The notes under the pieces were generated by a model. It was not told the DNA's origin, made no database searches, and saw only the letters and a list, made by a program, of their open reading frames with translations. The position numbers were made by a program, and so were the translations under genes. DNA of 41,300 nucleotides from Cytobacillus purgationiresistens (lineage in GTDB: Bacteria > Bacillota > Bacilli > Bacillales > Cytobacillaceae), in contig NZ_JAUSUB010000040.1 of NCBI RefSeq assembly GCF_030813235.1, positions 1-41,300 of the forward strand, read 5' to 3'. Within the stretch, counting starts at the first letter, position 1. Every line of letters begins with the position of its first letter. Positions 32,138-41,176 of the stretch are shown piece after piece.

Positions 32138-33058
32138 TTATGAAAAGATTCCTTTAATAGAATCAATCAGATTTTTAAAGAAATTAGAGACAGCTTGCAG
32201 AAAGCCTTCGTCACCAACTGCTTCAGAAATTTTATTTTGTACATCTTTAGCCAGATCATTCAGCTGAGATTTCACATTATCGAAGTTAATGTTAAGCTCT
32301 CGCATTCTTTCGAAAAGGTTAATGAGGAGTTGTCTATCCTCGTCACTTAATTTGAGTTCAAGCGTTTTCAGCTTTTCGTCGATGATTTGTTCAATGTCTT
32401 CTTTAGTTGCAGGGTTTTGATCTGCGATTTCTTTCTTAATTTCAGTTAGAAGCTCAGTTACTTTATCTTGGTCAAGTCCTTCTTTTTTTGCTAAATTCGT
32501 TGCCAAGCTCAGTTCGTCATTGGCTACTTCAGTACGATCTTTGTCCAGTTCAGTGCCTTCGCCTTGGTCATATGCTTTGTAAATACCGACGAGAGCTGAA
32601 TGCCCGCTTACTTTTACCGGTGAAGCGATATCGATGACGGCTTCTTCAATCCCAGCAGTCAATAAAGCGTTGGCATACATTTCATCTGTTACTTCCGTAA
32701 TATTCTCTGGAGTTAATTGATTGATGATGACACCTTGGCCAGTATCCTTCCTCGTAATTTTTGCAGAGGAATACATGTTGGAGCGGGGATCACCTTTAAT
32801 ATAATAAACGATGTCATCAGCAGTCACTGTGATTTCTTCAACCATCTTTGTATCTTTCACGCCAAGTATTTTTCGTGTTTCTTCTTTTTGAGCTGACGTT
32901 AAAGCTTCACCAAAAACAACAATGGGCAAACCATATTTTTCATCGATGCTATCCTCATTATTTTTATCACCAGAAGATGCTTGCACGAAAGTTTGGATGC
33001 TAAACACAAGCGCAATCGCAGCAAACGCAGCACACCATATCCTAAATGTTTTTTTCAT
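32138..33058 (-). CDS. Secreted DUF1002 family protein
   Basis: A 306-residue exported protein. The signal peptide MKKTFRIWCAAFAAIALVF ends near VQAS. The middle holds DUF1002-type blocks (PIVVFGEALTSAQKEETRKIL, quoted in part; VYYIKGDPRSNMYSSAKIT; GVIINQLTPENITEVTDEMY; ASPVKVSGHSALVGIYKAY). The C-terminal third is charged and helical (EDIEQIIDEKLKTLELKL) and probably coiled. The function is not established for the family. The stop codon overlaps a small inverted repeat (AAAGGAAT/ATTCCTTT). Monocistronic and divergent from the dynamin-like gene. Confidence 0.8.
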   Translation of the reverse strand: MKKTFRIWCAAFAAIALVFSIQTFVQASSGDKNNEDSIDEKYGLPIVVFGEALTSAQKEETRKILGVKDTKMVEEITVTADDIVYYIKGDPRSNMYSSAKITRKDTGQGVIINQLTPENITEVTDEMYANALLTAGIEEAVIDIASPVKVSGHSALVGIYKAYDQGEGTELDKDRTEVANDELSLATNLAKKEGLDQDKVTELLTEIKKEIADQNPATKEDIEQIIDEKLKTLELKLSDEDRQLLINLFERMRELNINFDNVKSQLNDLAKDVQNKISEAVGDEGFLQAVSNFFKNLIDSIKGIFS

Positions 33059-33362
33059 ATGAATGGTCTCCTTAAGTTTTTATATCCACTAAGAGTATAG
33101 ACGTATAACGGTGGAAAAAGTTTCATAAATATATTCATAGCTCATTTTATACTAAACTACCAGCAAAAAAAACGAGGAAGGATCGAATAGTATGAATAGC
33201 ACCGAATTTTTTCCTATTAAAAATATTACAGACTTCAACATTTATGTATCAAAAATGATAGGTAAATGAAATTGTTTGCAGAAAAAAATCTGATAGAATA
33301 ACAAGGAAGAAACAGTAGCAAGAATGGGCTTGCATACTAACATGCAAAGCGGGGGAACGATT
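33059..33362. other. Divergent intergenic region with possible promoter and micro-ORF
   Basis: A 25-codon frame at 33192-33269 follows GAGGAAGG at 33174-33181, with ten bases between. TTGTTT-N16-TAGAAT at about 33272-33299 could drive the dynamin-like gene. Nothing else was recognised. Confidence 0.35.
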
Positions 33363-36110
33363 ATGACATTAGAAAAACAATTAATTAATAAAAATTTTTA
33401 TGAAACATATATGCTGGAAAGAGAAAATGTTCATCCAGTTAGAGTATTGGGTGAAGCTTATTTGGCTGAGAACAACAAAGAAACATCTGATTTAACGATG
33501 ATTCGATTTGCCCAAGGTGAAATCTATTTTCATCATAAGGATTATGAAGCTGCCATTTTTAAATGGGAAAATATTGATAATGAGTTTGAGCCATGGGCGA
33601 AGAAAAATGTCGCAGATGCATACCTTGAGCTAGAACTGCTTTCAACTGCTGAAGATATTTATAAAGGAATTCAGACTGATTCGGATGTGTTAAAGATAGA
33701 AGTGCTCTTACAGCTCTTTTCCTTATACATACAAAAAGGGAAGCTTGAACGTGCAGTTGACTCAATTAAGAATGCCGTTTATTTGGACCCTGACTATCCG
33801 GATGTCACGAATATTGCACGTGTATTCTTTGAGGATCACCAAGATTGGCAAAACGCTGTCGAGCTTGCTGTCAACGAATCGATACGGACAGAATCACTTG
33901 CATGGTTTGATGTACTAAAGTCATACGTCAAGAAAGGGAAAACGGCAAAAATTGAGCCTAATTACTTTAGTGAGGCTTTGTTGGTCCTATATAAAATTGA
34001 TTTACGCCAATTCGAAGGCCTTTCGTCAGCTCTGTGGAAGAGCTATCAAGATAAAGAGTTGTATTTTGCATGGCTGAAGGAATTCAATCATCTAATGCTT
34101 ACTAATGGCGCTGAACGTTCTCATACTTGGGATGAGCTGTCCCAGCTATATTATGAAACGTATTTAGACTTGATTAATGGCAAGCGCTTGATACGGGATC
34201 TTTCACATCTGATACCGATTCATTTGAAGAATTGGGTTAGAATCACATCTCCTTCTTACGCGCTAGTGGCTTCTGCATCCGTTCTTGCGTGGAGTGAGGT
34301 TTTTCCATCCAATATTGAAGCGGATGCAATTAGTGAAGCAGAAAGAGTCATCAGCCAATCTGGTACCTTGGATAACGGATTGGAAGAATGCTTTACGCTT
34401 TTCGATTCCATCATGAAATGGGCAGAAGATAATAATGTGTTAATGGGAGAGCGGTTTGAGTGGCTTGTAAATGAATTATTGGATTTGAATGCCCAGCATG
34501 TATTAGTTGCTGGAATGGCTGGCAGCGGGAAATCAGATTTCATTCAATCGGTTCTAGGGGATGGTGCATCTGGTGAGGAATCTCCTGGAGTTGTAATGTA
34601 TAAGAATAATGATGAAATCAAAATTACTGAAGTAACTGATGAAGCTATCCGTCCAATCAATGATTTTTCTGAAGTGAAAGTGGGTACAGAACGCCGTGAA
34701 CAAGTTTTTATCGATTGCAAAATGCCTTTTGCTTATTTAGAGAAAAATGGACTTGCGCTTATGGACACGCCTGGATTATCCAGCAGTAATAAATATAAAA
34801 ATGATGTATTCCAATACTTGCATTTTGCTGATAGCTTAATTTTTGTCTTGAATGCAGATCATCCACTAACAGATAGAGAATTGGATATTATTGTGAAGGT
34901 GCGTGAACAAGCTTCAGCGTTACCCGTCCATTTCCTGTTAAATCACTTGGATACCATTAGCAACGAACAGGAAGCTGTTGAATTAATGGATGCAACAATC
35001 TCTCGTGTTTCCACCTATTTCCCGAAAGCGAAGATATTTGCCTTTTCATCACAATACGATCATCGTGAACAGCTGAGTGATTTCTCTATCTTCCTTCAAT
35101 CCATCATGGAAGGACGGAATATGGAAGAAGAGCGTACAGGCAAAATGCTTCATTATATTCGAAAATCTATTAAATTTTTACTCGATAAACGAGTCGAGAA
35201 GGAAAATGGCTTAATCGATGATATCAACTGGAATGAGGAAATGGTGACGAAGCTGAATGGAGCGATTCACCAGCTTGAGGATATAGAAGAAGATAAGATC
35301 AAAACGATAAAACGCAGTTATAGTGACATTAAAAAAGAGATGGAGAGAACCCTTTCTGACTCTATCCCGGATATATTGCGAAATAGTGCTGAGCTTATTA
35401 AAGAGGACAGTGACTTCAGCAAACTTCATATTCAGTTGAATGACGAGATGAACCGACGGATTTATAAGCATATTGAACAGCAGGTGCTTCCAGCCTTCCG
35501 TATGTCCATTCAAGATTGGATCTCAGTAAGCGAGCAGGAATTCCAGGAAAGTCAAGCATATCTGCATGAAATGGGCGATGGCTTTAACGAATTGTTTGGC
35601 TATAATAAGCTGACCTTAAGCAGTGATTTCCGAGTGCTCGATGATTGGAAAAGAGATGCTGATCGTCTTACACACGGAAGTATTCAATTGGAGAAAGCCA
35701 ATATTTTATTAAGGTATACCCCAACTCAAATATTGCTTAAGAGTGCCGGGAAAATATTTGGTCTCATACCGCAAAATAAAACGATGCTTCACAATAAATA
35801 CAAGCAGTTTGTGGAAAACGAAGATTACAGTGAAATTGCCAACAAAATCACCGAAAGTTTCATACAGCAATTTGAACTGTTTGAAAAAGCATTAGACCGC
35901 GATATTAAAATGTTCTTCCAGTACCCATTTGCAGCGTTAAACGCAACTGTGGAAGAATCCTATACAATCATCGCTGATAACAATCTATCACTTGATGATA
36001 TGAAAAAGAATCCAGAGGTTTATAAAGACCCATTAACAATGTTCGAATTGAAGCTGAAACAATACGAGTGGATGACGAATATTGATGATCGGGTGAAACA
36101 ATATAGTTAA
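33363..36110 (+). CDS. Large TPR-containing dynamin-like GTPase
   Basis: A 915-residue cytoplasmic protein. Residues about 25-170 hold helical, TPR-like repeats (GEIYFHHKDYEAAIFKWENI; AYLELELLSTAEDIYKGI; LYIQKGKLERAVDSIKNAVY, each quoted in part). The dynamin-type GTPase follows: P-loop GMAGSGKS (384-391), G3 DTPGLSS (468 on) and G4-like NHLD (527-530). After it come coiled-coil helices and a hydrophobic/amphipathic stretch (QILLKSAGKIFGLI, near 780) that could act as a membrane paddle. Bacterial dynamin-like proteins remodel or protect membranes. This is a single GTPase with a TPR front, unlike tandem DynA of Bacillus. ATG 33363 has GGGGGA six bases upstream; an earlier in-frame ATG at 33324 lacks one. 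Confidence 0.82.
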   Translation: MTLEKQLINKNFYETYMLERENVHPVRVLGEAYLAENNKETSDLTMIRFAQGEIYFHHKDYEAAIFKWENIDNEFEPWAKKNVADAYLELELLSTAEDIYKGIQTDSDVLKIEVLLQLFSLYIQKGKLERAVDSIKNAVYLDPDYPDVTNIARVFFEDHQDWQNAVELAVNESIRTESLAWFDVLKSYVKKGKTAKIEPNYFSEALLVLYKIDLRQFEGLSSALWKSYQDKELYFAWLKEFNHLMLTNGAERSHTWDELSQLYYETYLDLINGKRLIRDLSHLIPIHLKNWVRITSPSYALVASASVLAWSEVFPSNIEADAISEAERVISQSGTLDNGLEECFTLFDSIMKWAEDNNVLMGERFEWLVNELLDLNAQHVLVAGMAGSGKSDFIQSVLGDGASGEESPGVVMYKNNDEIKITEVTDEAIRPINDFSEVKVGTERREQVFIDCKMPFAYLEKNGLALMDTPGLSSSNKYKNDVFQYLHFADSLIFVLNADHPLTDRELDIIVKVREQASALPVHFLLNHLDTISNEQEAVELMDATISRVSTYFPKAKIFAFSSQYDHREQLSDFSIFLQSIMEGRNMEEERTGKMLHYIRKSIKFLLDKRVEKENGLIDDINWNEEMVTKLNGAIHQLEDIEEDKIKTIKRSYSDIKKEMERTLSDSIPDILRNSAELIKEDSDFSKLHIQLNDEMNRRIYKHIEQQVLPAFRMSIQDWISVSEQEFQESQAYLHEMGDGFNELFGYNKLTLSSDFRVLDDWKRDADRLTHGSIQLEKANILLRYTPTQILLKSAGKIFGLIPQNKTMLHNKYKQFVENEDYSEIANKITESFIQQFELFEKALDRDIKMFFQYPFAALNATVEESYTIIADNNLSLDDMKKNPEVYKDPLTMFELKLKQYEWMTNIDDRVKQYS

Positions 36111-36111
36111 A

Positions 36112-36143
36112 GGAAGAGGGAGGCTTTATAGCCTTCTTTTTTT
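36112..36143 (+). terminator. Terminator of the dynamin-like gene
   Basis: GGGAGGCT and AGCCTTCTT pair with G-U wobbles around a 4-base loop, followed by seven T. Confidence 0.75.
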
Positions 36144-36536
36144 ATGCTTTTTATGGAAAGAGATATTCAGCCCTTCGAGTTGGGAAAAAGGACGTGGGAG
36201 GGCGAAAAAATGAAGAATAAATACCCTTCGTTCCGTAAAAGTGAAAGCCAAATAAAAGCCCTTCAAATAGAAAAAGAACTTTAGTCCCAATCCAAACGAA
36301 AGGCAATCGTGCAAAATCCTCATTCAACAACAAGGCAGACAAGTTATCCCAGCAAAATACCCTCAAAGTTGGCGTATCCCAACGAATAAATACCTAAGAT
36401 TTAATGAATGTCACCTAAGTCCCAGCACCTCATTCACCATTTCGTTGTTCTTCCTAGAAAAACATTTGTGCTTACCAGGGAGAAGAAATCCTTGATTATT
36501 TTCTGAACAGTAGTAAACTTAATCTATAAAATAGTA
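36144..36536. other. Gene-poor stretch with a possible micro-ORF
   Basis: A 24-codon frame at 36210-36284 (MKNKYPSFRKSESQIKALQ...) starts seven to eight bases after GGGAGGG, an unusually good ribosome binding site for a non-coding region. The words AATACCC and GTCCCA recur nearby, hinting at decayed repeats, but I could not fix a period. No promoter is certain. Confidence 0.3.
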
Positions 36537-36557
36537 ATGAGATTGGGAGATGTCTTG

Positions 36558-37928
36558 ATGAAAGTCGTAAAGTTTGGCGGTTCTTCACTGGCTACAGGAG
36601 CACAACTAGAAAAGGTTTTTGACATTGTTACATCTGATATGGACCGAAAAATCGTGGTTGTTTCCGCACCAGGGAAACGTGACCAGGAGGATGAAAAGGT
36701 AACAGATTTATTAATTGCAAGTGGACTTCATGCAATCAATGGAGAAGATCCATTGCCGTTTATTAATCAAGTGTTAAAACGGTATCGTGATATTGCAAAA
36801 GATCTTAATATGCCGCCAACCATTATTGAGACGATTAAGCAAGACTTAATGGCAAGAGTAGAAGGGGATCATAGTGATCCTGAACAATATTTAGATGTAT
36901 TAAAAGCGAGCGGAGAAGATAATAATGCGAAATTGGTCGCGTGTTATTTTCAAATGAGAGGCTTGGCAGCAAACTATGTAAATCCAAAAGATGCTGGATT
37001 AATTGTTAGCCATGAGCATGGGAATGCCCAAGTGCTGCCTGAAGCTTATATGAGGTTGGCATTATTGGCCGAGTTTGAGGGAATTGTCATTTTTCCAGGC
37101 TTCTTTGGTTACAGTCAGGAGGGAGAAGTCTTCACTTTTTCAAGAAGCGGTTCAGATGTAACTGGGGCGATTTTGGCTCATGCGGTAAAAGCAGATTTGT
37201 ATGAAAATTATACAGATGTGGATGCTGTCTTTTCCGTCAATCCGAGCTTTGTTGAACACCCAAAAGAAATTAAGGAGCTTACTTATCGCGAGATGCGTGA
37301 ATTATCCTATGCAGGTTTTACCGTATTGCATGAGGAAGCGCTCATTCCTGCAATTAAAGCTGGAATCCCAGTGCAAATAAAGAATACAAATAATCCTGAA
37401 GCAAAAGGTACGAGAATCGTGAATGCGCGGGATAACACAAACGGCCCTGTCGTAGGAATTGCCAGTGCTGGCGGATTTTGCAGCATATATGTCAGCAAAT
37501 ATTTGCTGAATAGAGAAATCGGCTTTGGCCGCAAACTCTTTTCTATTTTAGAACAAAATGGCATCAGCTATGAGCATACACCATCAGGCATCGATGATGT
37601 AACTGTCATATTAAGAGAGCAGCAAATGGAAAATCAAAATGAAGAAGAAATGGTTAAACAAATAGAATCAGAGCTGCAAGCGGATGAAGTAAACATTCAG
37701 CATAGCCTGGCTTTAATTATGGTTGTAGGTGAAGGCATGCGCCATAATGTTGGAACGATGGCCAGGGCAGCCAATGCGCTCGCACAGGCTGAAGTAAATA
37801 TTGAAATGATTAATCAAGGTTCTTCAGAAGTGAGCATGATGTTCGCTGTAAAAGAAGTAGACGAAAAACGAGCGGTGAAAGCACTCTATAATGAGTTTTT
37901 TGCTTCTATACCCGCTATGACTGTATAA
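36558..37928 (+). CDS. Aspartate kinase, aspartokinase III type (YclM-like)
   Basis: A 456-residue enzyme that phosphorylates aspartate at the head of the lysine, threonine, methionine and diaminopimelate pathway. The N-terminal KFGGSSLATGAQL and the catalytic region TFSRSGSDVTGAILAHAV with NYTDVDAVFSVNP are diagnostic. Two ACT domains follow (about 310-456), with a typical GEGMRHNVGTMARAANALAQ block. Length and layout match the single-polypeptide aspartokinase III of Bacillus (YclM) rather than the alpha/beta LysC. ATG 36558 is chosen (GGGAG nine bases upstream); an ATG at 36537 would add seven residues. No lysine riboswitch was recognised in the short leader. Confidence 0.9.
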   Translation: MKVVKFGGSSLATGAQLEKVFDIVTSDMDRKIVVVSAPGKRDQEDEKVTDLLIASGLHAINGEDPLPFINQVLKRYRDIAKDLNMPPTIIETIKQDLMARVEGDHSDPEQYLDVLKASGEDNNAKLVACYFQMRGLAANYVNPKDAGLIVSHEHGNAQVLPEAYMRLALLAEFEGIVIFPGFFGYSQEGEVFTFSRSGSDVTGAILAHAVKADLYENYTDVDAVFSVNPSFVEHPKEIKELTYREMRELSYAGFTVLHEEALIPAIKAGIPVQIKNTNNPEAKGTRIVNARDNTNGPVVGIASAGGFCSIYVSKYLLNREIGFGRKLFSILEQNGISYEHTPSGIDDVTVILREQQMENQNEEEMVKQIESELQADEVNIQHSLALIMVVGEGMRHNVGTMARAANALAQAEVNIEMINQGSSEVSMMFAVKEVDEKRAVKALYNEFFASIPAMTV

Positions 37929-37933
37929 AGATT

Positions 37934-37970
37934 AAAGATGTCCTATTTTGGCAATAGGACATCTTTTTTT
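37934..37970. terminator. Bidirectional terminator after aspartokinase
   Basis: A perfect 14-bp stem AAAGATGTCCTATT/AATAGGACATCTTT with a 5-base loop and a T-run. It lies between convergent genes. Confidence 0.92.
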
Positions 37971-37982
37971 GAAAAGCAATCA

Positions 37983-39359
37983 TTATAAAGTGTTGTGCGT
38001 GACTCTAGGCAGGACCTTTCCTGGATTCATAATCTGTTTCGGATCAATCAATTGCTTGATATCCTGCATGAGCTCTAATGACGCTCCATGCTCTGCTTGC
38101 TGATATTTTATTTTTCCGAGACCGACGCCATGCTCCCCTGTGCAAGTTCCTCCATACGACAATGCGAGCTTCACGATATGACCATCGATTTCGTTCATCG
38201 TGCGAATTTCATCAGGATTGTCAGGGTCATACATATAAATCGTGTGGAAGTTCCCATCGCCAATATGGCCTAGGACACCGCCCTCAATCCCATATTGATC
38301 AATGATATTTCGCGCGTAAGAGACAACTTCACCCAGCTTGGAAATCGGCACACACACATCCGTGCCCCCAGCTTTTAATTTTGGATTTTGATGGCGGAAA
38401 GCGTAAGCCAGTTCATGCCTGGCTTTCCAAAGGGTCGCGCGTGCTTTTGAATCTGTTTCTGCTAGCCAATCTATACTGCCAGCTTCTCTAGCAATCATCT
38501 CCGCTAATGCGGCGTCTTCTTTAATGCCACTTTCGTTACCGTGGAATTCGAAAAATAAGGAAGGTTGTTCAGGGTATGAAGTACCGCTATATTCATTGAC
38601 TTTTCTTATACTGACATCATCGACTAACTCCATTCTCCCAACAGGAATCCCTGCATGTAGAACGGCTTGAGCAGCTTTTACAGAGGCTTCTATATTTGAG
38701 AAAGAGCATCGAGCTGCTAAAACGGCTTCAGGAATTCCTTGCAGCTTTAAAGTGATTTCTGTGAAAACACCGAGCGTTCCTTCTGATCCGATGAATAAGC
38801 CATTCAAATGATAGCCTGATGAAGACTTTTTGGCGAGACTGCCAGCTTGAATGATTTTCCCATTTGGCAGGACAACTTCTAACTGTAAGACTTGATCCCG
38901 CATCGTACCATAGCGTACCGCAGCTGTACCACTTGCGTTCGTCGCTGCCATTCCGCCAATTGTTGCATCTGCACCTGGGTCAACAGGGAAAAACAGCCCT
39001 TTACGATTAACGGCTTCATTCAGTTGTAGACGTGTTACGCCAGGCTGAACGGTCACAAGCATGTCGTCAGGCTGAAAGGATACAATTTGGTTCATATTTT
39101 GAAAGCTGATGCTTATTCCTTTCTTCACAGGGATAGCTTGACCTTCCAGTCCCGACCCTGCACCGAAAGGAATAATCGGGATTGTTTGTTGGTTAGCAAA
39201 CTGAACGATTGCAACTACATCTTCTTTACATGAAGGAAAAACGACAACATCTGGCTCTACAGCTGGATGATAGGATTCATCCTTACTATGATGAAAGAGC
39301 TGTGTCTCACTTTTGCTTACCTTGTCCTCACCTAATAATTGGATAAGTTGTTTATACAT
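37983..39359 (-). CDS. FAD-linked oxidase, glycolate oxidase GlcD / D-lactate dehydrogenase type
   Basis: A 458-residue flavoprotein. The FAD_binding_4 domain (about 40-220) has PFGAGSGLEGQAIP and GADATIGGMAATNASGTAAV. The FAD-oxidase C domain (about 230-455) has the substrate/FAD region HIGDGNFHTIYMYD and GEHGVGLGKIKY, with conserved histidines. Such enzymes oxidise D-lactate, glycolate or other 2-hydroxy acids to the oxo acid. No iron-sulfur GlcF partner is adjacent on this side, so a one-component D-lactate dehydrogenase is as likely as GlcD. GAGGTG precedes the ATG. It is divergent from a GntR regulator and a TRAP receptor gene, suggesting oxidation of an acid they import. Confidence 0.87.
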   Translation of the reverse strand: MYKQLIQLLGEDKVSKSETQLFHHSKDESYHPAVEPDVVVFPSCKEDVVAIVQFANQQTIPIIPFGAGSGLEGQAIPVKKGISISFQNMNQIVSFQPDDMLVTVQPGVTRLQLNEAVNRKGLFFPVDPGADATIGGMAATNASGTAAVRYGTMRDQVLQLEVVLPNGKIIQAGSLAKKSSSGYHLNGLFIGSEGTLGVFTEITLKLQGIPEAVLAARCSFSNIEASVKAAQAVLHAGIPVGRMELVDDVSIRKVNEYSGTSYPEQPSLFFEFHGNESGIKEDAALAEMIAREAGSIDWLAETDSKARATLWKARHELAYAFRHQNPKLKAGGTDVCVPISKLGEVVSYARNIIDQYGIEGGVLGHIGDGNFHTIYMYDPDNPDEIRTMNEIDGHIVKLALSYGGTCTGEHGVGLGKIKYQQAEHGASLELMQDIKQLIDPKQIMNPGKVLPRVTHNTL

Positions 39360-39429
39360 AAATATACACCTCGGAATATTTTTATAAATTATTTAAAAAT
39401 TCATTTACTTCTATATTATCAAACATTAT

Positions 39430-39435
39430 TATAAT
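39430..39435 (+). promoter_or_regulatory. -10 box of the GntR gene promoter
   Basis: TATAAT at 39430-39435, with a weak TTACTT 18 bases upstream (39406-39411). The operator palindrome starts two bases after the -10, which would suit repression. Confidence 0.5.
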
Positions 39436-39436
39436 T

Positions 39437-39451
39437 TGTATACAGTATACA
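39437..39451. promoter_or_regulatory. Operator-like palindrome for the GntR/FCD regulator
   Basis: TGTATACAGTATACA is a perfect 15-base odd palindrome between the divergent oxidase and gntR genes. It resembles FadR-subfamily operators (TTGTATAC-type half-sites) and lies at the transcription start of gntR. Confidence 0.7.
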
Positions 39452-39473
39452 GATGACTGGGAGGAGATGAGAA

Positions 39474-40112
39474 GTGAAAAAGATTGCGAGAGGGGAATCA
39501 TTAGGCGTACAAGCGTACTCCATTATCAAGCAGGCAATTATTTCTGGAGATCTCAGTCCTGGTGACTGGCTACACGAGGAGAAGGTTGCAACTAATTTAG
39601 GAATTAGCCGCACTCCGCTGCGTGAAGCACTTCAGCTTCTCTCTACCGAAGGGCTTGTGATTTTAGAAAAAGGAAAGCCGGCAATAGTGGCATCATTTAC
39701 CTATGAAGAGGCATTGGAGCTGCTGGAGGTACGGAGTATTTTAGAAACAAGTAATTTGGATATGCTGGCTTCGAACATTGATGCAGAATGGATCAATCAG
39801 CTTGAAAATCATATAAGACTTCAAGAAGCAACGATGGAAAATCAGGACTATCAAGCATTTAATGATTTAGATCATGAATTTCACCTGCTTCTTGCTGATA
39901 AAAGCAGAAATAAGACGCTGGCTAACCTGATAGTACAGTTAAACAGCCAAGTAAGCAGAGCATTTATCATTTTATCAAAAACTTTACCGTTTAGTGTACA
40001 AGGAGCAATCGAGGAACATACATCCATTGTCAATGCATTAAAAAATAAAGATATTCAAACGGCTAAAGTCAGAATGGAGAATCACTTAAAAAATGTTGGC
40101 AAGCGTATTTAA
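39474..40112 (+). CDS. GntR family regulator, FadR subfamily with FCD domain
   Basis: A 212-residue DNA-binding regulator. The winged HTH (about 10-75) shows AYSIIKQAIISGDLSPGDWL, EEKVATNLGISRTPLREALQ and LLSTEGLVIL, the GntR signature. The C-terminal all-helical FCD domain (about 85-205) has DLDHEFHLLLADKSRNKTL, with the family's acidic and histidine metal/ligand residues. Such regulators usually respond to an organic acid. Start GTG 39474 has GAGGAG seven bases upstream. It is followed after 18 bases by a TRAP receptor gene and faces an FAD-linked hydroxyacid oxidase, so it probably controls both and itself through the palindrome at 39437-39451. Confidence 0.9.
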   Translation: MKKIARGESLGVQAYSIIKQAIISGDLSPGDWLHEEKVATNLGISRTPLREALQLLSTEGLVILEKGKPAIVASFTYEEALELLEVRSILETSNLDMLASNIDAEWINQLENHIRLQEATMENQDYQAFNDLDHEFHLLLADKSRNKTLANLIVQLNSQVSRAFIILSKTLPFSVQGAIEEHTSIVNALKNKDIQTAKVRMENHLKNVGKRI

Positions 40113-40130
40113 TTAAATAGGGGAGAGTTG

Positions 40131-41162
40131 ATGAATATGAAACAAAGAGCAGCAGGAATTTTATTGCTAGTAGCTATCCTACTAATCAGTGCATGTGGCA
40201 GACCATCAGGCGGTGACGGGACAACCAGTGAGGGAGAATCGGAAAAATATACACTCCGCATTGCATATCTAGTACCGGAAGAACAGTCAACTCATATTGC
40301 AGCATTAAACTTTAAGAAAAAAGTAGAAGAGGATTCTGATGGTCAAATTGAAGTTCAACTGTATCCGAACGGGTCATTATATGCTTCAGACCGGGAAGCT
40401 ATTGAAGCTGTACAGCTAGGAAACATTGAAATGACCATACCGGCAGTAGCACCGCTTGCTTCATTCAATAAAAAATTCATGGTATTTGATCTTCCATACC
40501 TTTTTAACACAGACGAAGCAGCATACAAAGCGCTCGATGGCGAATTGGGTCAATCATTATTAGATGATTTAGCGAACAATGATTTAAAAGGATTAGTGTT
40601 TGCGGAGAATGGCTTCAGGAATATTTCCAACAATGATGGACCTGTAGAAGCACCAGAGGATTTAAAAGGAATAAAGTTCCGTACGTTGGAAAATCCAGTT
40701 CACACAGATACATTTAAGGCGTTTGGCGCAAATGCTTCACCGTTTGCCTTTGGAGAACTGTATACAGCTCTTCAGCAAAAAACATATGACGCGATGGAAA
40801 ACCCAATCTCGTTATTTTACACAAATAAATTTTATGAAGTCCAAGATTATTTAACGCTAAGCGGACATGTATATGCGGCGACCATTTTAGTGATGAATAA
40901 TGATTTTTACAACGAATTGCCTGCGGGTTTACAGAAGGTAATAGACGAAGCTTCCATGGAATATCGAACAGAGCAGAGAGAGCTTGCTCATAAACAAGAT
41001 GAGGAATTTCTAGGAAAGATTAAAGAAGAGGGTACAAAAGTAAATGAATTGACACCTGAACAAAAACAGGTTTTCAGAGAAGCAGCTCAATCAGTTTATG
41101 ATAAATATGTTCCAGAAATTGGAGAGGACCTTGTTGACCAGGCTTTAAAGGCGAACGATTAA
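40131..41162 (+). CDS. dctP: TRAP transporter substrate-binding lipoprotein (DctP), second system
   Basis: A 343-residue receptor with signal peptide and lipobox LISAC followed by a Gly/Ser/Glu linker. DctP-family features: LRIAYLVPEEQSTHIAALNF, SDGQIEVQLYPNGSLYASDR, VFDLPYLFNTDEAAYKALDG (partial quotations), DLKGIKFRTLENPVHTDTF with the carboxylate-binding arginine, and ALQQKTYDAMENPISLF. ATG 40131 is used (AGGGGAGAG at 40119-40127); ATG 40137 is possible. The gene follows the GntR regulator by 18 bases. The matching DctQ and DctM are not in the window after it; a repeat array begins at once, so they lie further on or the receptor shares the membrane subunits at 6386-8217. Confidence 0.88.
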   Translation: MNMKQRAAGILLLVAILLISACGRPSGGDGTTSEGESEKYTLRIAYLVPEEQSTHIAALNFKKKVEEDSDGQIEVQLYPNGSLYASDREAIEAVQLGNIEMTIPAVAPLASFNKKFMVFDLPYLFNTDEAAYKALDGELGQSLLDDLANNDLKGLVFAENGFRNISNNDGPVEAPEDLKGIKFRTLENPVHTDTFKAFGANASPFAFGELYTALQQKTYDAMENPISLFYTNKFYEVQDYLTLSGHVYAATILVMNNDFYNELPAGLQKVIDEASMEYRTEQRELAHKQDEEFLGKIKEEGTKVNELTPEQKQVFREAAQSVYDKYVPEIGEDLVDQALKAND

Positions 41163-41176
41163 AATGAATTTCGTAT

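Noticed and set aside
36537..36557. Lysine riboswitch or T-box leader for aspartokinase
   Set aside because: The region before the gene is short and shows neither a T-box motif nor a recognisable L-box fold or anti-terminator pair.
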